A DNA stretch of 64,000 nt from Paenibacillus phyllosphaerae (GTDB lineage: Bacteria; Bacillota; Bacilli; Paenibacillales; Paenibacillaceae), in NCBI RefSeq assembly GCF_014192105.1, contig NZ_JACHXK010000007.1:62001-126000 (forward strand), written 5' to 3'. Below, piece by piece: positions 53,649-62,352 of this stretch; within the stretch, counting starts at the first letter, position 1, and each line of letters begins with the position of its first letter. The position numbers were made by a program, and so were the translations under genes. Below the pieces are notes generated by a model that searched no databases, was not told where the DNA came from, and was given only the letters and a program-made list of their open reading frames with translations.

Positions 53649-54413
53649 ATGAGTGTGTTGGAAGTCAGCCATATCTACAAAAAATACGGTCATGGAGCGG
53701 ACGTGCTGCAAGACGTCAGCTTCACGATGGAGAAGAAGCAATGCCTCGGCCTGGTCGGCGAGAGCGGATGCGGGAAAAGCACGCTGGCCCGTTGCCTGCT
53801 GCACATCGAGCCGATCGATCAGGGTAGCATCCTATTCGAGAACACGCCGTTGCATAACAAGAGCCAGCGAAGCTTAAGACCTTACCGCCGACATATCCAG
53901 GCCGTACTGCAGAATCCGTCCGCCGCGCTGAATCCGAAGCTGAAGATCATCGATTCTTTGCTCGATCCGTATCGGCAATTCGGCGGACAAGCGAAGCTGA
54001 ACCATTTTCATTATACGAGCGCTAGAAATTTTGCCTCGCAGCTGCTAGAAGCGGTAGAGCTGCCGGCAAGCCTGGCTGAGCGCTATCCGCATGAACTGAG
54101 CGGCGGGCAGAAGCAGCGCGTTACGATCGCCCGCGCGATCAGCATTGAACCGGCGATCCTCATTCTGGATGAGCCGACCTCGAGCCTGGACGTGCTGTCG
54201 CAAGCGTCCGTGCTCCGCTTGCTGAACGGGCTTCGCGAGCAGTTAGGCACTTCGTATTTGTTCATATCGCATGACCTCTCAGGGGTGTATGCGATGAGCC
54301 AGCGCATCATGGTCATGCAGGGCGGCAAGATCGTGGATCATTTCGAGAAGGAAGAACTCTTGGCAAGCGACCGTCATCCGTATACGCAAGAGCTCATCGC
54401 CATGTTCGAATGA
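53649..54413 (+). CDS. ABC ATPase, NikE/CntF type
   Basis: 254 residues. Walker A GESGCGKSTLARCLL, Q-loop AVLQNPSAALNP, signature LSGGQKQRVTIARAIS and Walker B LILDEPTSSLD. GGAGAG precedes ATG 53649, 2 nt after the previous stop. Second ATPase of the importer. Its stop overlaps the start of the MATE gene, which ties the exporter to this operon. Confidence 0.94.
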   Translation: MSVLEVSHIYKKYGHGADVLQDVSFTMEKKQCLGLVGESGCGKSTLARCLLHIEPIDQGSILFENTPLHNKSQRSLRPYRRHIQAVLQNPSAALNPKLKIIDSLLDPYRQFGGQAKLNHFHYTSARNFASQLLEAVELPASLAERYPHELSGGQKQRVTIARAISIEPAILILDEPTSSLDVLSQASVLRLLNGLREQLGTSYLFISHDLSGVYAMSQRIMVMQGGKIVDHFEKEELLASDRHPYTQELIAMFE

Positions 54414-55756
54414 AGCACGCCACGTTATCCCATTCTTTACCTTCCCACCGGGCTTACCTCGCCTTGGCCTTGCCGTTGACCATATCGACCATTACGACAC
54501 CGCTTCTAGGCGCAGCGGACACGGCGATTATCGGCCATCTGAACAACCCGGCTTATCTGGGAGGCGTTGCCGTCGGTACGCTTATATTCAACACCTTGTA
54601 TTGGCTGTTCGGGTTTCTGCGCGTAAGCACGTCCGCCTTCACGGCGCAGGCTGCCGGAGCGGGAGACCGGGATGAAGGAATTGCCGCCCTTGTCCGCCCA
54701 ATGATCATCGCCTTATTGATCGGCATGGTCTTCATTGCCTTGCAGCAGCCGATTCTGCATGCTGCGTTGTATTTGGTGGGGCCCGAACCGGATGTGGCCG
54801 CTCAAGCCGCGCAATACTTCGATATTCGGATCTGGGGCGCGCCGCTGACGCTCTTGAATTACGTGCTGGTCGGATGGCTCATGGGCCAGACCCGTCTTAA
54901 GGCGACGCTGACGGTGCAGATTATGATGAATGTCCTGAATATTGCGCTGGACTTCGTATTCGTGAAGGTGTTCCATTGGGACGTGGCCGGCGTAGCGGCA
55001 GCGACGCTGATCGCCGAAGCCTTCGGCTGCGCGCTCGGCATGCTGCTGATCGTCCGGTCAACGATGTGGAGGCAGTGGCGAGCGGGCAGCCATGCGAAGT
55101 GGAAGCAATGGTTCCGGCGTTCGCAGTGGACCCGTATCATGTCGGCCAACAGCGACCTGATGATTCGTACCGTTTGTCTGCTCGTCATGTTCAATTTATT
55201 CACCTCGCAGAGCGCCGGCCTTGGTACCGACGTGCTGGCTGCCAACGCGATTCTGCTGCAGCTGCATTACATGATGGCGTATTTCTTTGACGGCTTCGGC
55301 AATGCAAGCAGCATCTACGCGGGGCAAGCCCGAGGGGCAGGGAACGCCCAGCTCTTACGAAGATCGCTTCGGCTGTCCTGGATATGGACCGCGATCATCG
55401 CGCTTGCGATCAGCCTCCTCTATTGGTGGATGAGGATTCCGCTAGTGGGGTTATTCACGGAGCATGCCGGGGTGCAAGACCTCGCGGCTGCTTATAGCCA
55501 TTGGCTCATATGGTTCCCGCTAGCCGCCAGTTGCGGCCTCGTGTTCTACGGCGTTTTCACCGGGATGACGATGACCGCTCCGGTCCGGAATTCGATGCTG
55601 ATCTCGCTCGCGCTCTATCTCGTTGCCGTATGGGCACTGGTTCCCGCCTACGCGAACAATGGGCTGTGGTTATCCTTTATCGTGTTCGCCTTAGGCAGAT
55701 CCGTTTTTCTTGTCCTGTATATCCCGCGTTTGATCAGGAAGTTTGATAGGACATAG
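54410..55756 (+). CDS. MATE-family efflux transporter (DinF type)
   Basis: 448 residues with twelve membrane segments in two bundles (LALPLTISTITTPLLGAADT; STSAFTAQAAGAGD; second half NLFTSQSAGLGTDVLAANAI). DinF-like MATE proteins export small molecules against Na+ or H+. Its ATG overlaps the stop of the second ATPase (ATGA), so it is co-translated with a metal importer, an unusual position. A natural reading is export of a metallophore whose metal complex the ABC system re-imports; no nicotianamine/opine synthase gene is in the window. Confidence 0.93.
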   Translation: MKHATLSHSLPSHRAYLALALPLTISTITTPLLGAADTAIIGHLNNPAYLGGVAVGTLIFNTLYWLFGFLRVSTSAFTAQAAGAGDRDEGIAALVRPMIIALLIGMVFIALQQPILHAALYLVGPEPDVAAQAAQYFDIRIWGAPLTLLNYVLVGWLMGQTRLKATLTVQIMMNVLNIALDFVFVKVFHWDVAGVAAATLIAEAFGCALGMLLIVRSTMWRQWRAGSHAKWKQWFRRSQWTRIMSANSDLMIRTVCLLVMFNLFTSQSAGLGTDVLAANAILLQLHYMMAYFFDGFGNASSIYAGQARGAGNAQLLRRSLRLSWIWTAIIALAISLLYWWMRIPLVGLFTEHAGVQDLAAAYSHWLIWFPLAASCGLVFYGVFTGMTMTAPVRNSMLISLALYLVAVWALVPAYANNGLWLSFIVFALGRSVFLVLYIPRLIRKFDRT

Positions 55757-55789
55757 CTTGCAATCGGTTAAAGGAGTTAAGCGAAACCT

Positions 55790-56614
55790 ATGAGTAAAAT
55801 GAACAATGTCAATCGTCTCCCGCGTGCCAAGGGTATCGACATGGCTATGGTATACTCCCCAAAAGAATGTGCCCGGAAGGTAAAACGTATCGTTCTGCAC
55901 CCGCATAACCGGCAGATTATTGAAGAGTTCCTCACTATTCTCGGCATGAAGGAGAAGTTTGCAGCGCACGATGTGCCGATCCCGAACAAAGTCGTCATGT
56001 TCGGACCGCCGGGAACGGGCAAAACATTGACCGCGTTTTATATGGCGCAGAGGCTTAACCTGCCGTTAATTCTTGTGCGGTTAGATGCGATCATCCATAG
56101 TCATTTGGGAGAGACCGGAAGCAATGTACGAAAGATTTTCGATTATGCCAAATCCACGCCATGCGTCTTGTTCCTAGATGAATTCGATGCCATTGCGAGA
56201 ACCCGCGATAACAATGACGAAGTGAAGGAGATGGCGAGAGTCGTTAATACCCTCTTGCAATGCCTCGATGAATTCGAAGGCGAAAGCATCTTCGTGGCAG
56301 CGACGAATCTGGAGGACCAGCTAGACGACGCGATATGGCGCAGATTCGATACGAAGATGACGTACGATATGCCGGACGATAACGTCAGGGATGAATATAT
56401 CCGGCTGTTAATCGGGGATTTTGGACAGGAGGAGCAGATTGCGCAGAAGACTGCGGAGCTTCTCCAAGGACTCAGTTTCGCCGATATGGAGCAAATCGTA
56501 TTAAAGGCCAAACGGAAAGCGATTATTGATGACAGCGATTTGACCTATCCGCATATCATGAATTCGTTCGCAGAGTATAGGCCGAAGATGTTGCTGGCCG
56601 AATCCAAATCCTGA
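55790..56614 (+). CDS. AAA+ ATPase, single domain
   Basis: 274 residues. Walker A GPPGTGKT (Lys78), Walker B VLFLDEFDA (Asp130-Glu131), sensor-1 ATN and the arginine region AIWRRFDTK; a C-terminal small lid domain follows. N-terminal 60 residues are helical; there is no protease or membrane domain, so it is not FtsH. AAAGGAG lies 13 nt before ATG 55790, longer than usual. It starts 33 nt after the MATE stop and ends in front of a strong terminator, so it is probably the last gene of the metal operon. Client proteins unknown. Confidence 0.87.
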   Translation: MSKMNNVNRLPRAKGIDMAMVYSPKECARKVKRIVLHPHNRQIIEEFLTILGMKEKFAAHDVPIPNKVVMFGPPGTGKTLTAFYMAQRLNLPLILVRLDAIIHSHLGETGSNVRKIFDYAKSTPCVLFLDEFDAIARTRDNNDEVKEMARVVNTLLQCLDEFEGESIFVAATNLEDQLDDAIWRRFDTKMTYDMPDDNVRDEYIRLLIGDFGQEEQIAQKTAELLQGLSFADMEQIVLKAKRKAIIDDSDLTYPHIMNSFAEYRPKMLLAESKS

Positions 56615-56651
56615 ATAAGCTAATGGGGCGAACTCTCCGAACGCCTACAAG

Positions 56652-56682
56652 ATGACCTCTGACAATCAAGAGGTCATTTTTC
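56652..56682 (+). terminator. Rho-independent terminator after the AAA+ gene
   Basis: ATGACCTCT/AGAGGTCAT with an 8-nt loop and a TTTTT run. Confidence 0.9.
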
Positions 56683-56701
56683 ATTTTCGGCCACTTATCA
56701 T

Positions 56702-56739
56702 TAATAATGATTCTCAATATCAATCAAATCTGCTACAAT
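56702..56739 (+). promoter_or_regulatory. Fur-boxed promoter of the second siderophore system
   Basis: TAATAATGATTCTCA (56702-56716) fits the 7-1-7 Fur box. Its end overlaps TTCTCA (56711-56716), which is 17 bp from TACAAT (56734-56739), so Fur would block the -35 region. Confidence 0.78.
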
Positions 56740-56796
56740 CAGGGTTGACTTCTTACTGACGCGTAGGCGATCAATCTTATACAAAGGGGAATGAAA

Positions 56797-57825
56797 GTGA
56801 ACGCACCATGGATTCGTAAGCCGATGCTATTGATTGTACTGCTCTTTCTCGCAGCCTTGGTAGCGGCATGCAGCAATTCGAACGAGCCTGCTTCGAATAA
56901 TGCCGGCGGACAAGCCGAGCAGGAGACTCAAGCTTCGCAAGAAGCTTCAGAATCGCAAAACACGCAGGAAACACGCTCCTATACGGATGCAGCTGGCCGA
57001 ACCGTCGAACTGCCCGCCCATCCGAGCCGCATCGTCGCTCATTATTTCGCCTCCGAACTCGTCGCGCTCCAAGCGCCGGTCATTGCGACCAATTATATCA
57101 ATGCCAAGCAGGTGCTGACAGAAGAGCAGCTTAGCAAGCTAGAGGACATCGGCGGGGAAGGGACGGCGCCGAATCTGGAGAAGACGATCTCCCTTGCGCC
57201 CGATCTCATTCTGGTGCCTAATTTCCTGGAGGCTGCCGACATCGACGCGTTGTCCAAAATCGCGCCGACGGTCGTGCTCGACTACAGCGCTAAGGTGTTC
57301 GACAGGCTGAAAACGATCGGGGAGATTACGGGACTCTCGAAGGAAGCCGACGACTGGATCGCCAGCTACAACGCCAAGGCGGAAGAGAAACGCAAAAAAG
57401 TTGCCCCTACGATCGAAGCCGGCGAGACGGCATCCGCATTCATTCTCTACCAAGACAAGACGCTGTATATCTATGGCCCGCAGCGGCTTGGACCGACCAT
57501 GTACGACGTGTTCGGATTCGAAAAACCGGCGAAAGTAAGCGAGTTCTTCGCCGACAAGCAAGATTCGTTATGGGAAGCGATCTCGATGGAGTCGTTAGCC
57601 GATTATGCGGGCGATCGTATTTTCCTCGTGGCGCCTGACGATACGGAAGAGTCCAAGAAACTGATCGAAGAGATGGTAGGCGGTTCCGTTTGGAAGTCGC
57701 TTCCGGCCGTGAAGAACAACAAGGCATATGTCGTAAGCAGCCGCTGGGCGTTCAATGATCCGCTGACGCTGGATTGGCTGATCGACGAGATGGCCGCAAC
57801 GTTGACAGCAGGCGCTTCGCAGTAA
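56797..57825 (+). CDS. Ferric-siderophore substrate-binding lipoprotein 2
   Basis: About 342 residues. Signal peptide ending in lipobox VAAC, an Asn/Gln/Glu-rich linker, then a FhuD/YfiY-type binding domain (YTDAAGRTVELPAHPSRIVA and APDLILVPNFLEAADID). AAAGGGG is 7 nt before GTG 56797; the ATG at 56791 is only 1 nt from it, so GTG is preferred. Different enough from the first binding protein to expect another siderophore. Fur-regulated. Confidence 0.92.
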   Translation: MNAPWIRKPMLLIVLLFLAALVAACSNSNEPASNNAGGQAEQETQASQEASESQNTQETRSYTDAAGRTVELPAHPSRIVAHYFASELVALQAPVIATNYINAKQVLTEEQLSKLEDIGGEGTAPNLEKTISLAPDLILVPNFLEAADIDALSKIAPTVVLDYSAKVFDRLKTIGEITGLSKEADDWIASYNAKAEEKRKKVAPTIEAGETASAFILYQDKTLYIYGPQRLGPTMYDVFGFEKPAKVSEFFADKQDSLWEAISMESLADYAGDRIFLVAPDDTEESKKLIEEMVGGSVWKSLPAVKNNKAYVVSSRWAFNDPLTLDWLIDEMAATLTAGASQ

Positions 57826-57900
57826 GCTCTCCGATGCCGTTATTCACCTAACCTAACAAGAGGATGGATGACGAAAGGATCAAAAGGTGGTTTAGTCGAG

Positions 57901-58944
57901 ATGAAATTGGAACATAGAGACGCCGGCATGCGCGAGCTGCCGCTGTACTCACGCCCATGGACTGCAATGATGATCCTTATCGGAGGCATTGCGGCGCTGG
58001 TGCTGAGCATAGCGATCTCCGTGTCGTTCGGCGCAGCTGATATAAAATTGTCGATGGTATGGGAAGCGATCTTCCGATACAACCCCGATACGACGGAGCA
58101 TCAGATTATTCGGGAGCTTCGCCTTCCGCGCGTGCTCGGCAGGGCGCTCGTTGGCGCAAGCCTGGCGGTTGCCGGGGCGATCATGCAAGGGATGGCCCGC
58201 AACCCATTGGCCGATTCCGGGCTTTTGGGCTTGAATGCCGGGGCGGGGCTTATGCTGGCGATATGCATGGCCTTCTTCCCCGCGATGCCTTATACGTATA
58301 TGATGCTAGCCGCATTCGCCGGTGCGGGCGGCGGGGCGGGGCTCGTGTACGGGATCAGCGCGCTGCCTAGAGGCGGCCTAACGCCACTCCGGCTAGTTCT
58401 GGCCGGAGCGGCGCTCACCGCCTTATTTACCGCGCTTAGCGAAGGGATTGCGCTTTATTTTCATATCGGGCAAGACCTCGCGTTCTGGTATGCGGGCGGA
58501 GTCGCCGGCATCAAGTGGGCACAGTTGAAGATCTTGTTCCCATGGATCGCCGCCGCGACGATTGGGGCAATCATCCTGTCACGTTCGATTACGATGCTTA
58601 GTCTCGGCGAGGACGTCGCACGCGGGCTCGGACTACGCAGCGGCGCAGTCAAGCTGGCTGGCACAGTGCTCGTGCTCGTGCTGGCAGGGGCTTCCGTATC
58701 CGCAGCCGGCGCGGTCGGATTCGTCGGCTTGCTCGTGCCGCATGCGGCGCGGAGGCTGGTCGGCGTCGATTATCGTTGGATTATTCCAAGCTCGGCCGTG
58801 CTCGGCGCCTTGCTTGTCGTGTTCGCGGATTTGGCCGCACGAATGGTCAACCCGCCTCAGGAGACGCCAACTGCAGCCGTCCTTGCACTGCTGGGCGTTC
58901 CCTTCTTCCTATACTTGTCGAGGAAGGAGACGAATGAATTATGA
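57901..58944 (+). CDS. FecCD-family iron-siderophore permease 3
   Basis: About 347 residues with nine to ten membrane segments; LRLPRVLGRALVGASLAVAG, MQGMARNPLADSGLLGLNAG and GFVGLLVPHAARRLVG are visible. Start at ATG 57901 after AAGGTGG; an in-frame ATG at 57868 preceded by AGAGG is a plausible alternative. Its stop overlaps the next permease start by 4 nt. Confidence 0.92.
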   Translation: MKLEHRDAGMRELPLYSRPWTAMMILIGGIAALVLSIAISVSFGAADIKLSMVWEAIFRYNPDTTEHQIIRELRLPRVLGRALVGASLAVAGAIMQGMARNPLADSGLLGLNAGAGLMLAICMAFFPAMPYTYMMLAAFAGAGGGAGLVYGISALPRGGLTPLRLVLAGAALTALFTALSEGIALYFHIGQDLAFWYAGGVAGIKWAQLKILFPWIAAATIGAIILSRSITMLSLGEDVARGLGLRSGAVKLAGTVLVLVLAGASVSAAGAVGFVGLLVPHAARRLVGVDYRWIIPSSAVLGALLVVFADLAARMVNPPQETPTAAVLALLGVPFFLYLSRKETNEL

Positions 58945-59956
58945 GAACGGAAGTTATGCCGTCTTCGGCTAAAATGGACCGCAGACGCAAGCGGGCAATC
59001 CTTGTCATGACCGTGCTCGGCCTGCTCATCGTTATGATGTTCTTGGTGAGCATGAATACGGGTTATATCCGGTTGTCGCCTATGGATCTGCTGCGTACGC
59101 TGACAGGAGGCGGTACGCAGCAAGAGCAGTTGATCTTATTCGACTTCCGATTGCCGCGGATCGTCATTGCGGTATTGATCGGAGCGGGGCTTGCGGTCGC
59201 GGGCGCCGTCCTGCAGGGAATATCGCGCAATGCCCTGGCCGACCCCGGCATTCTTGGCATCAACGCCGGCGCAGGACTCGCCGTATTGCTGTTCGTCGCC
59301 TTCTATCCGACGACGACAGCCGCTCCGGTATTCATGCTGCCGGTGCTGGCGTGGATTGGCGCAGGCTTAACCGCAGCACTCATCTTCTCCTTGTCTTACA
59401 AACCTCATCGGGGGTTGATGCCTATCCGTCTGCTGCTGACCGGGATCGCGGTAGCCGCGGGCATCAGTGCCGCTACGATCGTGCTGATGCTGCGGATCAG
59501 CCCGGACAAATACCAGTTCGCCGCCACATGGATGGCGGGCAGCATCTGGGGGACGAACTGGAAATCATCGTGCTGCTGCCGATCGTCTTCTATAAAGCGC
59601 AGAGCTTGAATGTGCTGAATCTGGGCGAGAGTACGGCGAACGGACTTGGTATGCGCGTTCCGCGGGAGCAGATCATTCTATTGGCCGCCGCGGTCGGCAT
59701 AGCGGGTTCTTGCGTGGCTGTCAGCGGCGGGATCGGTTTCGTCGGCCTCATTGCGCCGCATCTCGCCCGCAGGCTGACAGGACCGAGATTCCAGACGCTT
59801 GCCCCTACGGCGGCTCTCATCGGCGCACTGCTCGTGCTGACGGCGGATACGATCGGACGATGGATCTTACAGCCGTCGGAGATCCCGGCAGGCATTGTCG
59901 TCGCTGTCATCGGGGCACCTTATTTCTTGTATCTGTTAGCCCGGTCGAGAGGTTAA
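58941..59956 (+). pseudogene. FecCD-family permease 4, single-base frameshift
   Basis: The first frame encodes a normal FecCD N-terminus (FRLPRIVIAVLIGAGLAVAG, LQGISRNALADPGILGINAG) up to SIWGTNWK near 59565, then runs into an unrelated tail and a stop at 59609. The rest, starting EIIVLLPIVFYKAQ and including GFVGLIAPHLARRLTG, lies one frame earlier and reads to 59956. Adding one A to the AAA at about 59562-59564 would restore WKIIVLLPIV. Without correction, the second importer lacks half its channel. GGAAGGAG precedes ATG 58941. Confidence 0.88.
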
Positions 59957-59993
59957 GCGAAGAAGAGCTTTAGGCCATAATCGAAAGACAACT

Positions 59994-60030
59994 AAGGAAG
60001 CCGTTGATCGGGTCGATCAGCGGCTTCCTT
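59994..60030. terminator. Hairpin after the second siderophore operon
   Basis: AAGGAAGCCG/CGGCTTCCTT with inner TGATC/GATCA. Very stable, but only two T residues follow on the plus strand. Confidence 0.65.
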
Positions 60031-60124
60031 GCATTGGGAGCTGTGCATGCTACTTCATGGGTAATCCTTGTTTGCGAGCGCCGCTCGACCTCTTGACAGC
60101 GCGAGTCGGTCCAGATAATATTAG

Positions 60125-60142
60125 ATTCACCAAGCGTTCAAT
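60125..60142. promoter_or_regulatory. Operator-like site upstream of tetR
   Basis: ATTCACCAAGCGTTCAAT, matching 60831-60848 in all but the central three bases (AAG versus GTA). It lies 24 nt before the TetR start, as expected for autoregulation. Confidence 0.65.
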
Positions 60143-60165
60143 GAAATGCGAAAGCGGTGATTGGA

Positions 60166-60801
60166 ATGAGTGGAGGACGTCGAGGCGATCGTAATCTTCG
60201 GCAGGAGCAAGCAGCCGAGACGCGTGAGAAGTTACTGACAACCGCTAAGACGCTGTTCGCCCAGAATGGCTATCATGGCACGCCGGTTCGCTCCATTAAT
60301 CGGGAAATCGGCATGGCAGACGGCATCCTGTATCATTATTTCCCAGGCGGTAAGCGGGAGATGCTAGGCGTGCTGCTGCAAGAAATTTTCATCGAGAAGG
60401 GAAAGATCCTTGAATCGTACAACGAAGAGATGGCGCATTTGCCTTTGCAGGAAGCGCTCGATCTAATCTCCAGCAGGCTGACCGACCTTTTCTTGGCAGA
60501 CAAGGATTTCATGCGCATTCTGTTCCGTGAGCATGATGTGCTCGATATAGAAGGCGCCGAGTTATTGTCAAAGCTGATCGTTGAGCGGCATACCTGGTTT
60601 GCCTCGATGCTCGAGAGCCGGTACGAGCGCGGGGAGATCCGGAAGATGGACTTCCTCTTTGCCGCGAAGCAGTTTATCTCGATGAATCTGCTATTCGTCG
60701 TCAGCACGATCGTCGGCATCAATTTCACCGGAACCGAGGATCTAACCGAATATCGCAAGCGAGCCATAGCCCATACCGTAGATCTTTGGCGCACTCCCTG
60801 A
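60166..60801 (+). CDS. TetR-family transcriptional regulator
   Basis: 211 residues. HTH in TREKLLTTAKTLFAQNGYHG and VRSINREIGMADGILYHYF, then a helical ligand domain. ATG 60166 follows a GGTGATT-type site; GTG 60157 is possible. The next gene, an ABC-2/YhgE-like membrane protein, has a copy of the same operator-like sequence in its upstream region, so the regulator probably controls it and itself. The stop codon lies inside the terminator hairpin. Confidence 0.92.
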   Translation: MSGGRRGDRNLRQEQAAETREKLLTTAKTLFAQNGYHGTPVRSINREIGMADGILYHYFPGGKREMLGVLLQEIFIEKGKILESYNEEMAHLPLQEALDLISSRLTDLFLADKDFMRILFREHDVLDIEGAELLSKLIVERHTWFASMLESRYERGEIRKMDFLFAAKQFISMNLLFVVSTIVGINFTGTEDLTEYRKRAIAHTVDLWRTP

Positions 60802-60822
60802 ATTCGTTCAGGGTCATTTTTT
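60796..60822 (+). terminator. Terminator overlapping the tetR stop
   Basis: CCCTGAA/TTCAGGG with a TTCG tetraloop followed by TCATTTTTT; the TGA stop is part of the left arm. Confidence 0.88.
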
Positions 60823-60830
60823 GCCTTTAT

Positions 60831-60848
60831 ATTCACCGTACGTTCAAT
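60831..60848. promoter_or_regulatory. Operator-like site upstream of the DUF3533-type gene
   Basis: ATTCACCGTACGTTCAAT, the partner of the site at 60125-60142. Its reverse complement contains TGAACGTACGGT, the same core as in the MFS/TetR intergenic region at 41977-41988. Confidence 0.65.
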
Positions 60849-60895
60849 CAGCTAAATGCAATCGGCGGCCATCCGTCGAGAAGGAGACGAGAAAC

Positions 60896-62104
60896 ATGCA
60901 ATTACTGAAGCAAAAAAACATTTTATTGGCGCCGATCCTGGTGCTCGTCGTAGCGCTGATATTCGGCGTGGCAACCTTGGGCTCGACTGTCAATCCGGTT
61001 CCTCAGCACCTGCCCGTCCTTCTGGTGCAATCCGATCAAGGGACGACCGTCCCCGGCCAAGGCGACATCAATTATGGTCAGACCATTGCGGATAACTTGA
61101 CCGGCGCCGCTTCCCAAGAACAGGCAACCGCGTCCCCGTTCGACTGGGAGATTGTTCCCGATGAGGCTGCAGGGCTGGATATGCTCGATCGGCAGGAAGC
61201 CTACGCGCTCGTCGTTATTCCACAGACGCTGAGCGGAAGCATCGGCGCCCTGATGACTGGCTCAACAGAAGCGGCGAACATCCCGATCTATGTGAATCAA
61301 GGCAAGAACATGAGTGCCGCAAGCATGACTTCCCAAGGGCTGACGCAGATCTTCCAAGCCGTCAATGCGCAATTCAGCAAACAGCTTACCGGTGTACTCG
61401 CCGCGCAAGGGGTTAAAGTCGATCCCGGTCAAATTGCCGTCTTGGCGAATCCGCTGCAAGCGAAAGTCCAAATCGTAAATCCCGTCGGAACGCATAGCGT
61501 TAACGGCAACGCTCCGGGATCGCTCACCCAGATTGCCTGGATGGCGGCGCTCGTCGCCACCATTCTCGTATTCTTCGCGAAGAAGAACCTTACGATGAAC
61601 AGCCGGAAGGACCAAGCTGCCGCGATCTTGTCGCAAGTATTGGCAGGGGCGGTATTATCGCTCGTTGCCGGATTCGGTATCTTGGCCATTGCGGATGGCA
61701 TGATTGGCCTTCAAGTCAGCTCGTTCCTCGATACGGCGCTGTTCTTATCGTTAGCGGCATTCTGCTTCTTCCTGATGATGTCGGCCATTATGGCATGGCT
61801 CGGATTCGCAGGCGTACCGATCTTCATGCTGCTCTTCTTCTTTACGGGGCCGCTCTTGACGCTGGCGCCGGAGATGCTGCCGCAAGCGACGAAGAATCTT
61901 CTCTTCAGCTGGGTACCGCTTCGATTCTCCGTTGAAGGGCTGCGCGACCTGTTCTATTTCGGCCAAGGCCTGAATATCCAGACGCCGCTCGTCATCGTTT
62001 GCTCCATTGCTGCCGGATCGTTGATTCTTCTGCTGGCTTCCATGTTCAAGAGACCGAAGCAAACAAAGGAGGTCTCGCTGAACCGTGAAGTTGCAGGCGC
62101 ATAA
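60896..62104 (+). CDS. YhgE/DUF3533-type ABC-2-like membrane protein
   Basis: 402 residues. One N-terminal membrane helix (APILVLVVALIFGVATLGS), an extracytoplasmic region of about 180 residues (PVLLVQSDQGTTVPGQGD), and five further helices in the C-terminal half (ending LVIVCSIAAGSLILLLASMF). This is the ABC-2/Pip/DUF3533 architecture, often found next to TetR regulators and linked to export or stress resistance. AAGGAG precedes ATG 60896. No ATPase is encoded beside it, as usual for the group. Confidence 0.85.
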   Translation: MQLLKQKNILLAPILVLVVALIFGVATLGSTVNPVPQHLPVLLVQSDQGTTVPGQGDINYGQTIADNLTGAASQEQATASPFDWEIVPDEAAGLDMLDRQEAYALVVIPQTLSGSIGALMTGSTEAANIPIYVNQGKNMSAASMTSQGLTQIFQAVNAQFSKQLTGVLAAQGVKVDPGQIAVLANPLQAKVQIVNPVGTHSVNGNAPGSLTQIAWMAALVATILVFFAKKNLTMNSRKDQAAAILSQVLAGAVLSLVAGFGILAIADGMIGLQVSSFLDTALFLSLAAFCFFLMMSAIMAWLGFAGVPIFMLLFFFTGPLLTLAPEMLPQATKNLLFSWVPLRFSVEGLRDLFYFGQGLNIQTPLVIVCSIAAGSLILLLASMFKRPKQTKEVSLNREVAGA

Positions 62105-62136
62105 GCCGGCTAAGAGCGCAGCACCGTTACACAGTT

Positions 62137-62188
62137 CAGCCAGCAGAACTGCCGGAATTGAAACCGGCGGCTCTACTGGCTGTTTTTT
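62137..62188 (+). terminator. Terminator after the DUF3533-type gene
   Basis: CAGCCAG/CTGGCTG with an inner GCCGG/CCGGC pair and a run of six T residues. Confidence 0.85.
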
Positions 62189-62352
62189 GCATAGGCGTCC
62201 GTCCAGTTAGGCGAAGCGCGAAATTTTGCGAGGGATTCGAACATTTTAACATTTGCATCTGCGGCAGAATGTGTACAATCAGGGATAGAGGGCACGTGCG
62301 ATCGACGTTGTCGCTCATAAGTGAAACGCCGTATAGCAAAGTGGTGATCGCC

